A stretch of DNA of 44,175 nucleotides. It comes from Gammaproteobacteria bacterium. GTDB taxonomy: Bacteria; Pseudomonadota; Gammaproteobacteria; Chromatiales; Chromatiaceae. The stretch's first letter is position 1; each line of letters starts with the position of its first letter. A model generated the notes under the pieces. That model did no database searches and had not been told where the DNA came from. It saw only the letters and a list, made by a program, of their open reading frames with translations. The stretch is taken from contig WFXD01000095.1 of assembly GCA_015490795.1 (NCBI GenBank), positions 1-44,175 on the forward strand, written 5' to 3'. The translations under genes and the position numbers were made by a program. Shown in pieces: positions 7,198 through 14,913 of this stretch.

Positions 7198-7794
7198 ATG
7201 AATCTATCTTTGTGTTCAAAAGCAGGCTTAGCGGCCACAATTCTGACACTTTCCAGCCTGCTGCTGCCGCTATCCGGCACTGCAGCTGAAGGTGATTTCA
7301 GTGCAGGAGCCATGGTCTGGTCTGAAAACTGTGGTCGTTGCCATAACATACGTGACCCACTGGATCTGCGCGATGACGACTGGAAAACAGCGATATTCCA
7401 CATGCGTCTGCGTGCGGGTCTGACCGGGCAGGAGGCGCGCGATGTGCTGGCCTTCCTAGTGGCATCCAACAAGCCGGCTCGCAAAAGTATTATTGCTGCA
7501 AAGGCTTCGACCTCATCAGGCAGCGGCAAGCTGGATGGCCAGGCGATATATAACAAAACCTGCATCGCCTGCCACGGTGGCAATGGCAAAGGCCTGCTGC
7601 CTGGCGTACCGGACTTCACCGATCCCAAGGGGCGTCTCTCTCAAAATGATGAGGTACTGATCAAGCACATTACAGAAGGTTTCCAGACCCCCGGATCACC
7701 TATGGCCATGCCGGCCAAAGGGGGTAATGCGGATCTGATGGCCGGAGATGTCAGAGCAGTACTGGCTTATATACGTAAACAGTTTGGTAACTGA
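7198..7794 (+). CDS. Periplasmic dihaem c-type cytochrome
   Basis: This 198-residue protein has a signal peptide cleaved near residue 30. Two haem-binding motifs are present: CGRCH (Cys45, Cys48, His49) and CIACH (Cys122, Cys125, His126), each in a class I cytochrome c-like domain. Candidate sixth ligands are the Met in FHMRLRAG (about 69) and Met residues in PMAMPAKGG near 177-181. A flexible Ser/Gly-rich linker at about 100-110 joins the domains. It should carry electrons in the periplasm. It is co-transcribed with the porin upstream (15-base gap, GAGGAGAA ribosome site). The pairing suggests a periplasmic redox step on a compound that enters through the porin, but the substrate is unknown. 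Confidence 0.93.
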   Translation: MNLSLCSKAGLAATILTLSSLLLPLSGTAAEGDFSAGAMVWSENCGRCHNIRDPLDLRDDDWKTAIFHMRLRAGLTGQEARDVLAFLVASNKPARKSIIAAKASTSSGSGKLDGQAIYNKTCIACHGGNGKGLLPGVPDFTDPKGRLSQNDEVLIKHITEGFQTPGSPMAMPAKGGNADLMAGDVRAVLAYIRKQFGN

Positions 7795-7879
7795 TCCCCT
7801 GCTGTTTAAGGAGAAAACGGCGCAAGGACGCGCACCCTTCAGCTAATAGCGCAACAAAAAATTGAAAATTGACCTGGAA

Positions 7880-8584
7880 CTAGCGGCAGATTACGGCAGC
7901 GCGGGATGCTGTGGTTGTAAGCGATTGTTTATATGCCGCTACATAATCCATGACACTGCCGGCGGTTACCTTAAGTGTGGGTGAACTATCCATTCCTGCA
8001 CTTTGCAGCCCCTTGGCCGTCCAGTTGTTACAGGTGTTCATTAAGCTGAAAAGGCCCACGGCCGAATAAAACTGACTGTTACCATAGATCCCGCGCTGAA
8101 GCGGTAATATTTCACCTTTTCTGTTTTTGAGAAAACTGTTTGAGATATAGCGGATCAGTGAGGAGAGGTCAGCCGCGCTGAGGCACAATGCTATAACCTC
8201 ACTGTTCGGGAAATATTCATGCACCTTTTCAGGCACGGCAACCGCATGAATGACCGACTCTGTTGGCCATAGGATGGCTTTTAGAGCCAGCCCTGTCGAG
8301 GGCTCTTCTGCCTGGTAGAACGCCCTGTCGCCCCAGCCAAACTCAATATAAGGGGTGTCACCAAACCGTGCTCTTAACGGATGAAGCTGATCCTGGATCT
8401 GCCGGGATGGCACAACAAGCCCGGTATGCCAGCCATGGCTTACCACATAGATCTCTTCCCCCCTCTCTACCGCTATCTCTTCAACAGGTTTAACGGCATG
8501 CGATTTTGATGCGCAGGCAGGCAGCAAAAAAGGGATAAGGATTAAAGCTATTTTATTGTATGCCCGGCGTTTAAGGTTAAACAT
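7880..8584 (-). CDS. DUF2459 (TIGR02117) family lipoprotein
   Basis: This 234-residue protein has a lipobox (LPAC, Cys at about 24). The domain that follows has the conserved blocks of DUF2459: VVSHGWHTGLVVP, then EFGWGDRAFY, and later NTCNNWTAKGL. The conserved His and Cys/Asn residues and the NlpC/P60-like layout of HGWHTG and CNNW suggest a cysteine-peptidase-like fold, which is an inference. The biological role is not known. It is transcribed with the alpha/beta hydrolase gene 5 bases upstream. The last 15 residues are divergent from what I expect of the family. The gene converges with the cytochrome gene; the 85 bases between them show no clear terminator. Confidence 0.85.
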   Translation of the reverse strand: MFNLKRRAYNKIALILIPFLLPACASKSHAVKPVEEIAVERGEEIYVVSHGWHTGLVVPSRQIQDQLHPLRARFGDTPYIEFGWGDRAFYQAEEPSTGLALKAILWPTESVIHAVAVPEKVHEYFPNSEVIALCLSAADLSSLIRYISNSFLKNRKGEILPLQRGIYGNSQFYSAVGLFSLMNTCNNWTAKGLQSAGMDSSPTLKVTAGSVMDYVAAYKQSLTTTASRAAVICR

Positions 8585-8589
8585 TTTAC

Positions 8590-9414
8590 TTATCGGTTTG
8601 CTGTCTGCCTGATAAAACCGGCGATTGCTGACCAGTATGCCTGTCCGTAATCTGCTTGCAGGTTATTATGCCCCGCTCCCTCTATTGTTATAAACTGCTT
8701 TTTAGTCTGAGCACTGTCAAATAGCTGTCTGCCCATTGAAAAGGGGATGACACGATCATCTGTTCCATGAATAACGAGCAGTGGAACCTTTACCTCTTTT
8801 ATCCTGGTTACATTATCAAAAGCATCGCCAGCCAGTGGAGAGAGAAACCCCAGCCCCACGGCCTTTGCATGCGCCTTGGCACTGGTCAGTGGCGTTACAA
8901 GGATCAGCCCCCCTATCGCTCTGTTTTTAGCACTGTTGATTGCTACAGTAGTCCCTATTGAGCGCCCAAAAATAATGATCTCGCTTTGAGGGAATCCCAG
9001 CACTTCCGTGGCATAGTCAAAAACGGCCTCACCATCCTGGTATATCCCCTCCTCACTGGGTGCGCCTCCACTCTTTCCATAACCACGGTAGCTCACTCCC
9101 ATGACGTTTATTCCAAACCGTTGGAGTTGAAGCAGATCAGGGATTCTATGGTAGATATTGCCCGCATTACCGTGAAAATAGATCAGCACCCTGCCGGAGC
9201 CGGTTGAGGGGAGATAAAGCAGTTGAATCCTTACCCGGTCCTCCGTGTCGATAAACCGCTCTTCAACACCAGGAGGCAGGCTGTTTTTTGATAACAGATC
9301 CACACGATCTGGATAAAATGCCAGTTGGTTAATGATGAACTTGCATCCGTACATTGTCGTTCCAAGCAGGGCTATCAATATGATGGGCAGGAGTTTTCTC
9401 ATATCCATCCTCAT
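8590..9414 (-). CDS. Alpha/beta hydrolase, BEM46/ABHD13-like, membrane-anchored
   Basis: This 274-residue serine hydrolase has an N-terminal hydrophobic segment (about 7-24) ending at a Cys that could be a weak lipobox. The oxyanion-hole strand is LIYFHGNAGN. The nucleophile elbow is GRSIGT, the acid Asp is in HGTDDRVIP and the His is in GAGHNNL, so the triad is complete. Substrates of this family are poorly known; small esters or lipids are usual. Several Met codons (1, 3, 5) could start it; the AGGA inside the first codons favours Met5. It forms a two-gene unit with the DUF2459 gene 5 bases downstream. Confidence 0.87.
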   Translation of the reverse strand: MRMDMRKLLPIILIALLGTTMYGCKFIINQLAFYPDRVDLLSKNSLPPGVEERFIDTEDRVRIQLLYLPSTGSGRVLIYFHGNAGNIYHRIPDLLQLQRFGINVMGVSYRGYGKSGGAPSEEGIYQDGEAVFDYATEVLGFPQSEIIIFGRSIGTTVAINSAKNRAIGGLILVTPLTSAKAHAKAVGLGFLSPLAGDAFDNVTRIKEVKVPLLVIHGTDDRVIPFSMGRQLFDSAQTKKQFITIEGAGHNNLQADYGQAYWSAIAGFIRQTANR

Positions 9415-9439
9415 GGCGAGAGATGAGGCATGCGTGATG

Positions 9440-10828
9440 TTATGCAGACGGAATCAGCCGCCGTACCTTGAATCTGCGCCCTTTGATTTTGCCCTCAGAG
9501 AGCTGCTTCAGCGCCTTTTTGCGAATGGTGCGATCAATGGCAACATAGGCGATGCGATCAAAGATATCAATCTTGCCCACCTTGTTGCCTGGTATGCCAC
9601 CCTCGCCCGTGAGTGCGCCGAGGATATCGCCGGGGCGGACTTTATCCTTGCGACCACCGTCGATGCAGAAGGTGACCATCGGTGAGCGCAGTTTAAAACC
9701 CGCCTCAATCTCAGGGGTTTTCAGGGTCTCTACCGCTATTGAGCAGGCGAGATACTCCTCCAGCGCATTGACCCGGCAGGCTTCGGAGGCAATGAAAAGG
9801 CTCAGTGCAACCCCCTTTTTACCGGCACGGCCGGTGCGGCCAATGCGGTGGATATGCACCTCCGGATCACGTGAGAGTTCAAAGTTGATCACCGCCTGCA
9901 GATCTTTGATATCCAACCCACGGGCGGCAACATCGGTGGCAACCAGTATGGGGCAGCTTTTGTTGGCGAACATCACCAGCACCTGATTCCGCTCTCTCTG
10001 ATCCAGATCGCCATGCAGGGAGAGCGCCTCGAAGCCTCGCTGTTGCAGCTTATCTGCAACCTCCTGGCACTGCTGACGGGTGTTGCAGAAAACCACGGTC
10101 GATTCCGGTCTGTGTTGCGCCAGCAGGGCGGCCACTGTGTTGACCCGCTGCCCCTTCTGCACCTCGTAGAAGTGCTGTTTGATATGGCGGTCACTGTGGG
10201 TGGCATCAACCGTTACCACCACCGGATCACGCTGAAACCGGCCGCTCATCCCCTCGATGGCATCGGGGTAGGTGGCGGAGAAGAGCAGGGTCTGCCGACC
10301 GATCGGCGTATGGTCGATAATGGTTGCGATCTCGTCGCAGAAGCCCATGTCGAGCATCCGGTCTGCCTCATCCAGCACCAGGGTTTCGATGTGGCGCAGA
10401 TCAAGGGTCCCTTTTTGCAGGTGCTTCAGTATCCGCCCTGGTGTGCCCACCGCAATGTGTGCACTGTGTTCCAGTGACCCGACCTGTGGCCCAAAGGGCT
10501 GGCCACCGCAGAGGCTGACCAGTTTGATATTGGGCATGCAGCGCGCCAGCCGTCGAATCTCCTTGCCTACCTGGTCGGCCAGCTCACGGGTGGGGCAGAG
10601 CACCAGCGCCTGGATTCTGTATTGGGCCACATTCAGTCTGTCGAGCAGCCCGATGCCAAAGGCGGCTGTTTTGCCACTGCCGGTCTTTGCCTGGGCGATC
10701 AGATCCCTGCCCTGTAGCAGTGAGGGCAGAGCGGCTGCCTGGATCGGGGTCATCTTCCGGTAATCCAGCGATTCGAGATTGGCCAGCATCTCGGGCGTTA
10801 GTGGCAGGGTTGAAAAATCTGTGGTCAC
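9440..10828 (-). CDS. dbpA: ATP-dependent RNA helicase DbpA
   Basis: This 462-residue DEAD-box helicase starts at a GTG with AAGG about 8 bases upstream. It has the Q motif (MTPIQAAALP), Walker A AKTGSGKT, PTREL, GTPGR, DEAD in LVLDEADRML, SAT and HRIGRTGRAGKKG. The C-terminal domain (about 385-462) is the DbpA RNA-binding domain that recognises hairpin 92 of 23S rRNA in the known enzyme. It should act in the cytoplasm in assembly of the large ribosomal subunit. Length and motif order match the family. It appears to be a single-gene unit. Confidence 0.96.
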   Translation of the reverse strand: MTTDFSTLPLTPEMLANLESLDYRKMTPIQAAALPSLLQGRDLIAQAKTGSGKTAAFGIGLLDRLNVAQYRIQALVLCPTRELADQVGKEIRRLARCMPNIKLVSLCGGQPFGPQVGSLEHSAHIAVGTPGRILKHLQKGTLDLRHIETLVLDEADRMLDMGFCDEIATIIDHTPIGRQTLLFSATYPDAIEGMSGRFQRDPVVVTVDATHSDRHIKQHFYEVQKGQRVNTVAALLAQHRPESTVVFCNTRQQCQEVADKLQQRGFEALSLHGDLDQRERNQVLVMFANKSCPILVATDVAARGLDIKDLQAVINFELSRDPEVHIHRIGRTGRAGKKGVALSLFIASEACRVNALEEYLACSIAVETLKTPEIEAGFKLRSPMVTFCIDGGRKDKVRPGDILGALTGEGGIPGNKVGKIDIFDRIAYVAIDRTIRKKALKQLSEGKIKGRRFKVRRLIPSA

Positions 10829-11053
10829 AGAGAGGCCTTTTTATCCTGGAAAACCGGGCAGACAGTGTTGCATGTTGCTGTTCATAATCCCAGAAAAACC
10901 GTTGATTGCCGACAATATGTTGCCTGCCATGTTTCAAGATCGGCAATTTATTGCCGCCCAGACAAAATCCGGCATCCAGCAGCTCTCCACTAATCCATTG
11001 TTTTGAACATACTTATATATTCCAGCCAGGCCGCCATGCCCTTCAGGCTTTGC
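10829..11053. other. Intergenic region between dbpA and the FlgP/FlgT-type genes
   Basis: This stretch has no credible coding frame. The promoter of leftward dbpA must lie near its left end. A GATCGGCAATTTATTGCCGCC segment can form a short stem (CGGCAAT/ATTGCCG, about 10931-10950). Nothing else stands out until the candidate sigma-54 promoter. Confidence 0.5.
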
Positions 11054-11069
11054 TGGCATGTTAAATGCA
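11054..11069 (+). promoter_or_regulatory. Candidate sigma-54 (RpoN) promoter
   Basis: TGGCATGTTAAATGCA matches the sigma-54 consensus with GG at 11055-11056 and GC at 11067-11068, exactly 10 bases apart. It lies about 60 bases before the lipoprotein start. RpoN control is usual for polar-flagellum middle genes, which fits the FlgP and FlgT calls downstream. Confidence 0.5.
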
Positions 11070-11130
11070 GTGTGTTTTGGCGATGACCATTTACAGTCAA
11101 AATAAACCGGCGTCAGGAGAGGACAGTTCC

Positions 11131-11838
11131 ATGATCAGATTAGGTATATGTGCATTAAGCATATTTTTATTGACGGCCTGTTTTGAGCAGCGATTAGCCG
11201 TCAAGCTGAAACAGGGTGAGCCTGTATCCAAGGTTACCGTGGTGCGCACCTATCAGCCGGCACAGCAACATAAGGCAGCCAAAGAGAAGGCGCCGCCCAA
11301 AGCAGCGCTGAAAACCCTCAAGGCTGTCGGCTACGGTGTGGAATCTGATTACATGAATTATCCCCCTCCAAGAAAGCGCCTGCTGGCCATTAGAGCCGCA
11401 AAGGTTGATGCCTATCGCAACCTGGCAGAGATGCTCTATGGCACACGCATCACCGGCATGACCACGGTAAGGGATGCGGCAATAGAGAGCGACCGTTTTC
11501 GCGCCTATATTGATGCCGTGGTGCGCGGTGCTCAACTGCTGGCCTTAACGCCAAAAGGTGATGGCATCTATGAAGCCGAGCTGGAGTTGAAGATCAATGA
11601 AAACCTGTACCACTGCTTTGCAAGCCTTACCCCGGACTGCATTGGACAGCTCAACGCCGAGCAAGAGCGTGAGCACCAGGCCGATGCTGAAGAGCCGCCG
11701 CGTGAAAATATCGAAATAACCATTGAGAGTGGCACAGGCAGTAACTGCAACAGCTGCACCACCATAGCCCCGGCCCGTGGCTGCGCGAATGGTTGCAGTA
11801 GCGGCACCGCACCGGAAGTGGTCTACCATAAAAACTAA
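11131..11838 (+). CDS. LPP20-family lipoprotein, FlgP-like
   Basis: This 235-residue protein has a lipobox LTAC (Cys17). The LPP20 domain is at about 70-175, with AIRAAKVDAYRNLAE, then YGTRITGMTTV and VVRGAQLLALTPKGDG. FlgP of Vibrio and Campylobacter has this domain and builds an outer-membrane-associated flagellar disk, and the next gene is FlgT. The start at 11131 has AGGAGAGGA upstream; an earlier in-frame start at 11065 would fall inside the promoter. The C-terminal 35 residues are unusual and carry four Cys (206, 209, 218, 222) in CxxC and CxxxC spacing, which I do not know from FlgP. It may form disulfides or bind metal. Confidence 0.8.
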   Translation: MIRLGICALSIFLLTACFEQRLAVKLKQGEPVSKVTVVRTYQPAQQHKAAKEKAPPKAALKTLKAVGYGVESDYMNYPPPRKRLLAIRAAKVDAYRNLAEMLYGTRITGMTTVRDAAIESDRFRAYIDAVVRGAQLLALTPKGDGIYEAELELKINENLYHCFASLTPDCIGQLNAEQEREHQADAEEPPRENIEITIESGTGSNCNSCTTIAPARGCANGCSSGTAPEVVYHKN

Positions 11839-11859
11839 CGTGCTGAACAGCGTGCCGTC

Positions 11860-13134
11860 ATGCGTCATTTTATCCTGCTAACCGCCAGCCTTCTCTGCCT
11901 CTGTAGTACACCTGTTTTTGCAGCGACGATCGAGGCAAGAGGCAGTGCGGTCATCCGCAACGGTGATATCGGATCAGCACGTCTGACGGCCTATCAAAAT
12001 GCCCTGCGTCAGGCATCAATGATGCAGAATGCGAAGGTCAACTCCACCTATGCCACAGGGTTGGGAAGCAATATTATTGACAGCATCCAGGTGCGCTCAT
12101 CCAGCCATCTCTCCAGAGCAGATATTATTGATGAACATATCGCCAATGGCATCATAACGCTGCTTATCAGTGTAGCTATCGAAGAGCGTTCCAGCAGCTG
12201 TGGGGGGTTCGATAACAACAGCTTTAGAAGAAAGGTTGCCGCTGTCTACTTTCCACTGCTGGATGCAACCCAGGTTGGGACGAATGACTATCATGGCTTT
12301 CAACGCGGCATCCCCACCGAGCTGCTGCAAAGGCTGAGCGCCAGTGGTGACTTTCTGGTTCGTGATGCCAGCAATCAATCACTGCATCATGATCCGCTGA
12401 ATGCCACATCAATTGCCAGCAACGGCAACAAGATTCGCCCCCTCGTTAATACGCTACAGGATGATCTGGGCATCCAGTATGTCATCTCTGGCGTGATACG
12501 CGACCTGGGTCATGAGCTTCCACCCAGCTTTAGAGTGACGCGCAACTTTGAGCTGTTTGATACTGAATGGAACCCGCTCGGGGTCAGCTTTAAACCCAGC
12601 TGGCGGGGCATTGAAAACGAGCTTGGACTCAAGTGGCAGCCCAACGAACGTAACATTGAGGTTGAGTTTTTTATCCATGATGCCTACACCGGCGAGCTGC
12701 TGGCCCGCCATCGGCATGCAAAGGTGGTAAAGGGCTATATCAAGCCGGATCAGCCGGTGCGTTTTGGCACCTATGCCTTTTACAATGACCCCTATGGAGA
12801 GGCCTTTGGTGAGATGCTGGACAGGGAGGTGATGGCCATCCGGCAGCTGCTCTCCTGCCGGGAGTTTAGCGTAAAGGTATTGGGGGAAGATGAAAATTAT
12901 CTATACATTGATATGGGAAGGGACACGCGCATAAAAAAGGGCGACACCATCACGCTGTACAAGAGTGCGCGGCAGGGGCCGGTATTTGGTGTTGATGGCG
13001 GAAGCTACCAGTTTTCTGAACCCAGCGTTACCGCCAATGTTATTCGTGTCTATGCGGGCTATTCAGCCGTTCAACTAAAAGAGAAGCAGAGCCAGGTGAT
13101 GTTTCAGCCGGGTGAATATATCAGTGTAAATTAA
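11860..13134 (+). CDS. flgT: Flagellar assembly protein T (FlgT)-like, H-ring component
   Basis: This 424-residue protein has a signal peptide cleaved near residue 21 (VFA-A). The N-terminal domain (TIEARGSAVIRNGDIGSARL, then AYQNALRQA) is FlgT-N like. The middle domain, with VAAVYFPLLD and VISGVIRDLG, resembles a TolB-N-like fold, and the C-terminal domain has the FEFFIHDAYTGELL-like and IKKGDTITLYK segments of FlgT. In Vibrio, FlgT forms the H ring around the basal body and supports recruitment of the stator. Here it lies 21 bases after the FlgP-like gene, and the pair is likely one transcript. The rest of the flagellar genes are not in the window. Confidence 0.85.
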   Translation: MRHFILLTASLLCLCSTPVFAATIEARGSAVIRNGDIGSARLTAYQNALRQASMMQNAKVNSTYATGLGSNIIDSIQVRSSSHLSRADIIDEHIANGIITLLISVAIEERSSSCGGFDNNSFRRKVAAVYFPLLDATQVGTNDYHGFQRGIPTELLQRLSASGDFLVRDASNQSLHHDPLNATSIASNGNKIRPLVNTLQDDLGIQYVISGVIRDLGHELPPSFRVTRNFELFDTEWNPLGVSFKPSWRGIENELGLKWQPNERNIEVEFFIHDAYTGELLARHRHAKVVKGYIKPDQPVRFGTYAFYNDPYGEAFGEMLDREVMAIRQLLSCREFSVKVLGEDENYLYIDMGRDTRIKKGDTITLYKSARQGPVFGVDGGSYQFSEPSVTANVIRVYAGYSAVQLKEKQSQVMFQPGEYISVN

Positions 13135-13182
13135 ATTGCAGGTGCATACTTGGCGTTATATAAAATTCAAGAGATTGTGACT

Positions 13183-13440
13183 ATGAAAAAACTGACCCCC
13201 CTCTTTTCTATCTGTCTGCTATCGACATTGATCATCCCTGTTGAATCTGCAAGCGCGGATATCTACAAGGATATTGCGGCGCTTAAAAAGCAGACAAAAA
13301 AACAGCGGGGTGATATTAAACTGCTCAAGCTGCGCCTTGATAAACTGGAGCAGCTTGTAAGTAATAATGCGGCAGCTTTAAAACGCAGTGCAGACAAACC
13401 TGCACCGGCAGTGAAAAGCGGCATAATCACCTACCCTTGA
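13183..13440 (+). CDS. Small secreted coiled-coil protein
   Basis: Starting at ATG 13183 the protein has 85 residues, with a signal peptide ending near residue 24 (SASA). A Lys/Leu-rich heptad helix of about 35 residues follows (DIAALKKQTK, then KLLKLRLDKLEQLV) and the tail is flexible. It should form a periplasmic coiled coil. It follows flgT by 48 bases on the same strand, so it may be a flagellar accessory protein, but I recognise no family. An upstream in-frame Met at 13150 would break the signal peptide and is rejected. Confidence 0.7.
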   Translation: MKKLTPLFSICLLSTLIIPVESASADIYKDIAALKKQTKKQRGDIKLLKLRLDKLEQLVSNNAAALKRSADKPAPAVKSGIITYP

Positions 13441-13459
13441 GCTGGCATTAATCACAGCA

Positions 13460-14884
13460 TCAGTGGTGAATGCGGTCATCTTCTATCACAGCGCGGCGGC
13501 TGCGATAGTGGAAGCGCCGGGTTGTCTCATCCAACACCCATGCCGACTCCAGCAGCTGATTCAGTAGCCGCGTACGGTCTGACAGGCATCGGCTCGCCTG
13601 CACAATCCCGATTGCACTTGCGCCTAAAAAGTGTAACGACTGCTGAAGCGTGGCTCCGCTGTCGGTTTCAATTCTGCTGCTCTCAAATGTCATCCAGGGG
13701 GGCATGGTCAGCTGCACGCCATCCAGATCCCTGTTTACAGTAAATGAATTTGCACTCAGCAGTTTCGATGTGGAGTAGAGCGGCAGGTCGCCCGCATACC
13801 AAAATGCAAGCTGTGGCTTTAGCATGCGGCCAAGTCGCTGATCAACCAGCATGACAATAAACTCGATATCCTGCCGTCGCCGGGGGCTGAACCTTACCGG
13901 GTGGCCAAGCAGGGACTCCATCTCTTTGTGCCGATGCGTTGATTCAGAGAGCTGCAACGCCTCTTTCAACAGATCAGAAAAATCGGTCTGTGTTGCATTG
14001 ATGACATACGCATCCAGATGACCACCATGCGCTTCCCAGCGATCCAGCAGTGCAGCGGCCATCCGTTCGCTCCAGGGATGCGCCTCGGTATAGAGCAGCA
14101 TCCCCTGCCTGTGGCCCTCTTCAGCCGCCAGGTCGGCAATGGCATAGGCCTCATCTTCCGGGCGTAGCGCCATTTGAAACAGCAGCGGCGTCGTGGGCGT
14201 ATCCATTGGCAGATAGTTCAGTGCCAATACCGGCAGCGCCGGCCGGCTCAAAGCAAACTGCTCGACCCGCGCTCGCTCCAGTGGCCCGATAATACAATCG
14301 AAACCACCGGGTATGCGGCTCTCTTTTTTCAAGCTGCCACTCTGCATCAGCCCGATGCTGTCGATAACCGTGATGTTGACTCCATCGCTCTCTGCAACCG
14401 AGCTCATGCCCTCCAGTATTATGTGAGAGAGCGCCGCTGTTTCACCTTGCAACGGCAGCAGTATTCCCACATTCAATCCCTGCCGCCCAGGGGGGGCAAA
14501 CAGTTCAGGAAATAATATAACGGCAGGGTGCTCCCTGTGGCCTGTATGCCACGCCCTGATCGCTGCCGCCGCAGCTGGCTCGGTACAGTTTTCCTGGTCA
14601 ATAGCCTGGATAAGCTCCAGCCAGCCGCCAAAAAGAGCCAGCCGCTCCGGGTTGTCAATATCGACGCCGGCAACAGTGGCCAGCGAGATAAGCCGGCTGC
14701 GAAAATCAGGGTGACAATAACCCTTTTGCTCTACGGTTGGGTTTGCTGAATAGCTGCTGTTGGATTGCCATATCAGCGACTGGGGTGGCCCTTGCTCCGC
14801 AAAGGCCGGCTGTATCGAAAGCCATAGCATCAGGCTGCCGAACAGCAGCGGGTATCTGTCGCCATAATGTATGCACGCTGCCAT
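13460..14884 (-). CDS. LppC/LpoA-like periplasmic binding-fold protein
   Basis: This 474-residue protein has a signal peptide near residues 12-29 (AFA-E) and no lipobox. The segment from about 135 onward resembles the LppC domain of LpoA, the activator of penicillin-binding protein 1A: NVGILLPLQGETAAL, then DCIIGPLERARVEQF, LPVLALNYLP and LAAEEGHRQGMLLYTEAHPWSERM, and near the end a block with LAFWYAGDLPLYSTSKL. Compared with LpoA it lacks the long N-terminal TPR-like domain and the lipid anchor. A role in peptidoglycan synthesis is possible; a solute sensor role is equally possible because it follows the GGDEF/EAL gene by 29 bases on the same strand. Confidence 0.75.
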   Translation of the reverse strand: MAACIHYGDRYPLLFGSLMLWLSIQPAFAEQGPPQSLIWQSNSSYSANPTVEQKGYCHPDFRSRLISLATVAGVDIDNPERLALFGGWLELIQAIDQENCTEPAAAAAIRAWHTGHREHPAVILFPELFAPPGRQGLNVGILLPLQGETAALSHIILEGMSSVAESDGVNITVIDSIGLMQSGSLKKESRIPGGFDCIIGPLERARVEQFALSRPALPVLALNYLPMDTPTTPLLFQMALRPEDEAYAIADLAAEEGHRQGMLLYTEAHPWSERMAAALLDRWEAHGGHLDAYVINATQTDFSDLLKEALQLSESTHRHKEMESLLGHPVRFSPRRRQDIEFIVMLVDQRLGRMLKPQLAFWYAGDLPLYSTSKLLSANSFTVNRDLDGVQLTMPPWMTFESSRIETDSGATLQQSLHFLGASAIGIVQASRCLSDRTRLLNQLLESAWVLDETTRRFHYRSRRAVIEDDRIHH

Positions 14885-14913
14885 CTGAAATATGGAAATG
14901 CCAGATAAAGGGG

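Noticed and set aside
11065-11130. Earlier start for the FlgP-like lipoprotein
   Set aside because: It falls inside the candidate sigma-54 promoter and would bury the signal peptide; AGGAGAGGA supports 11131.
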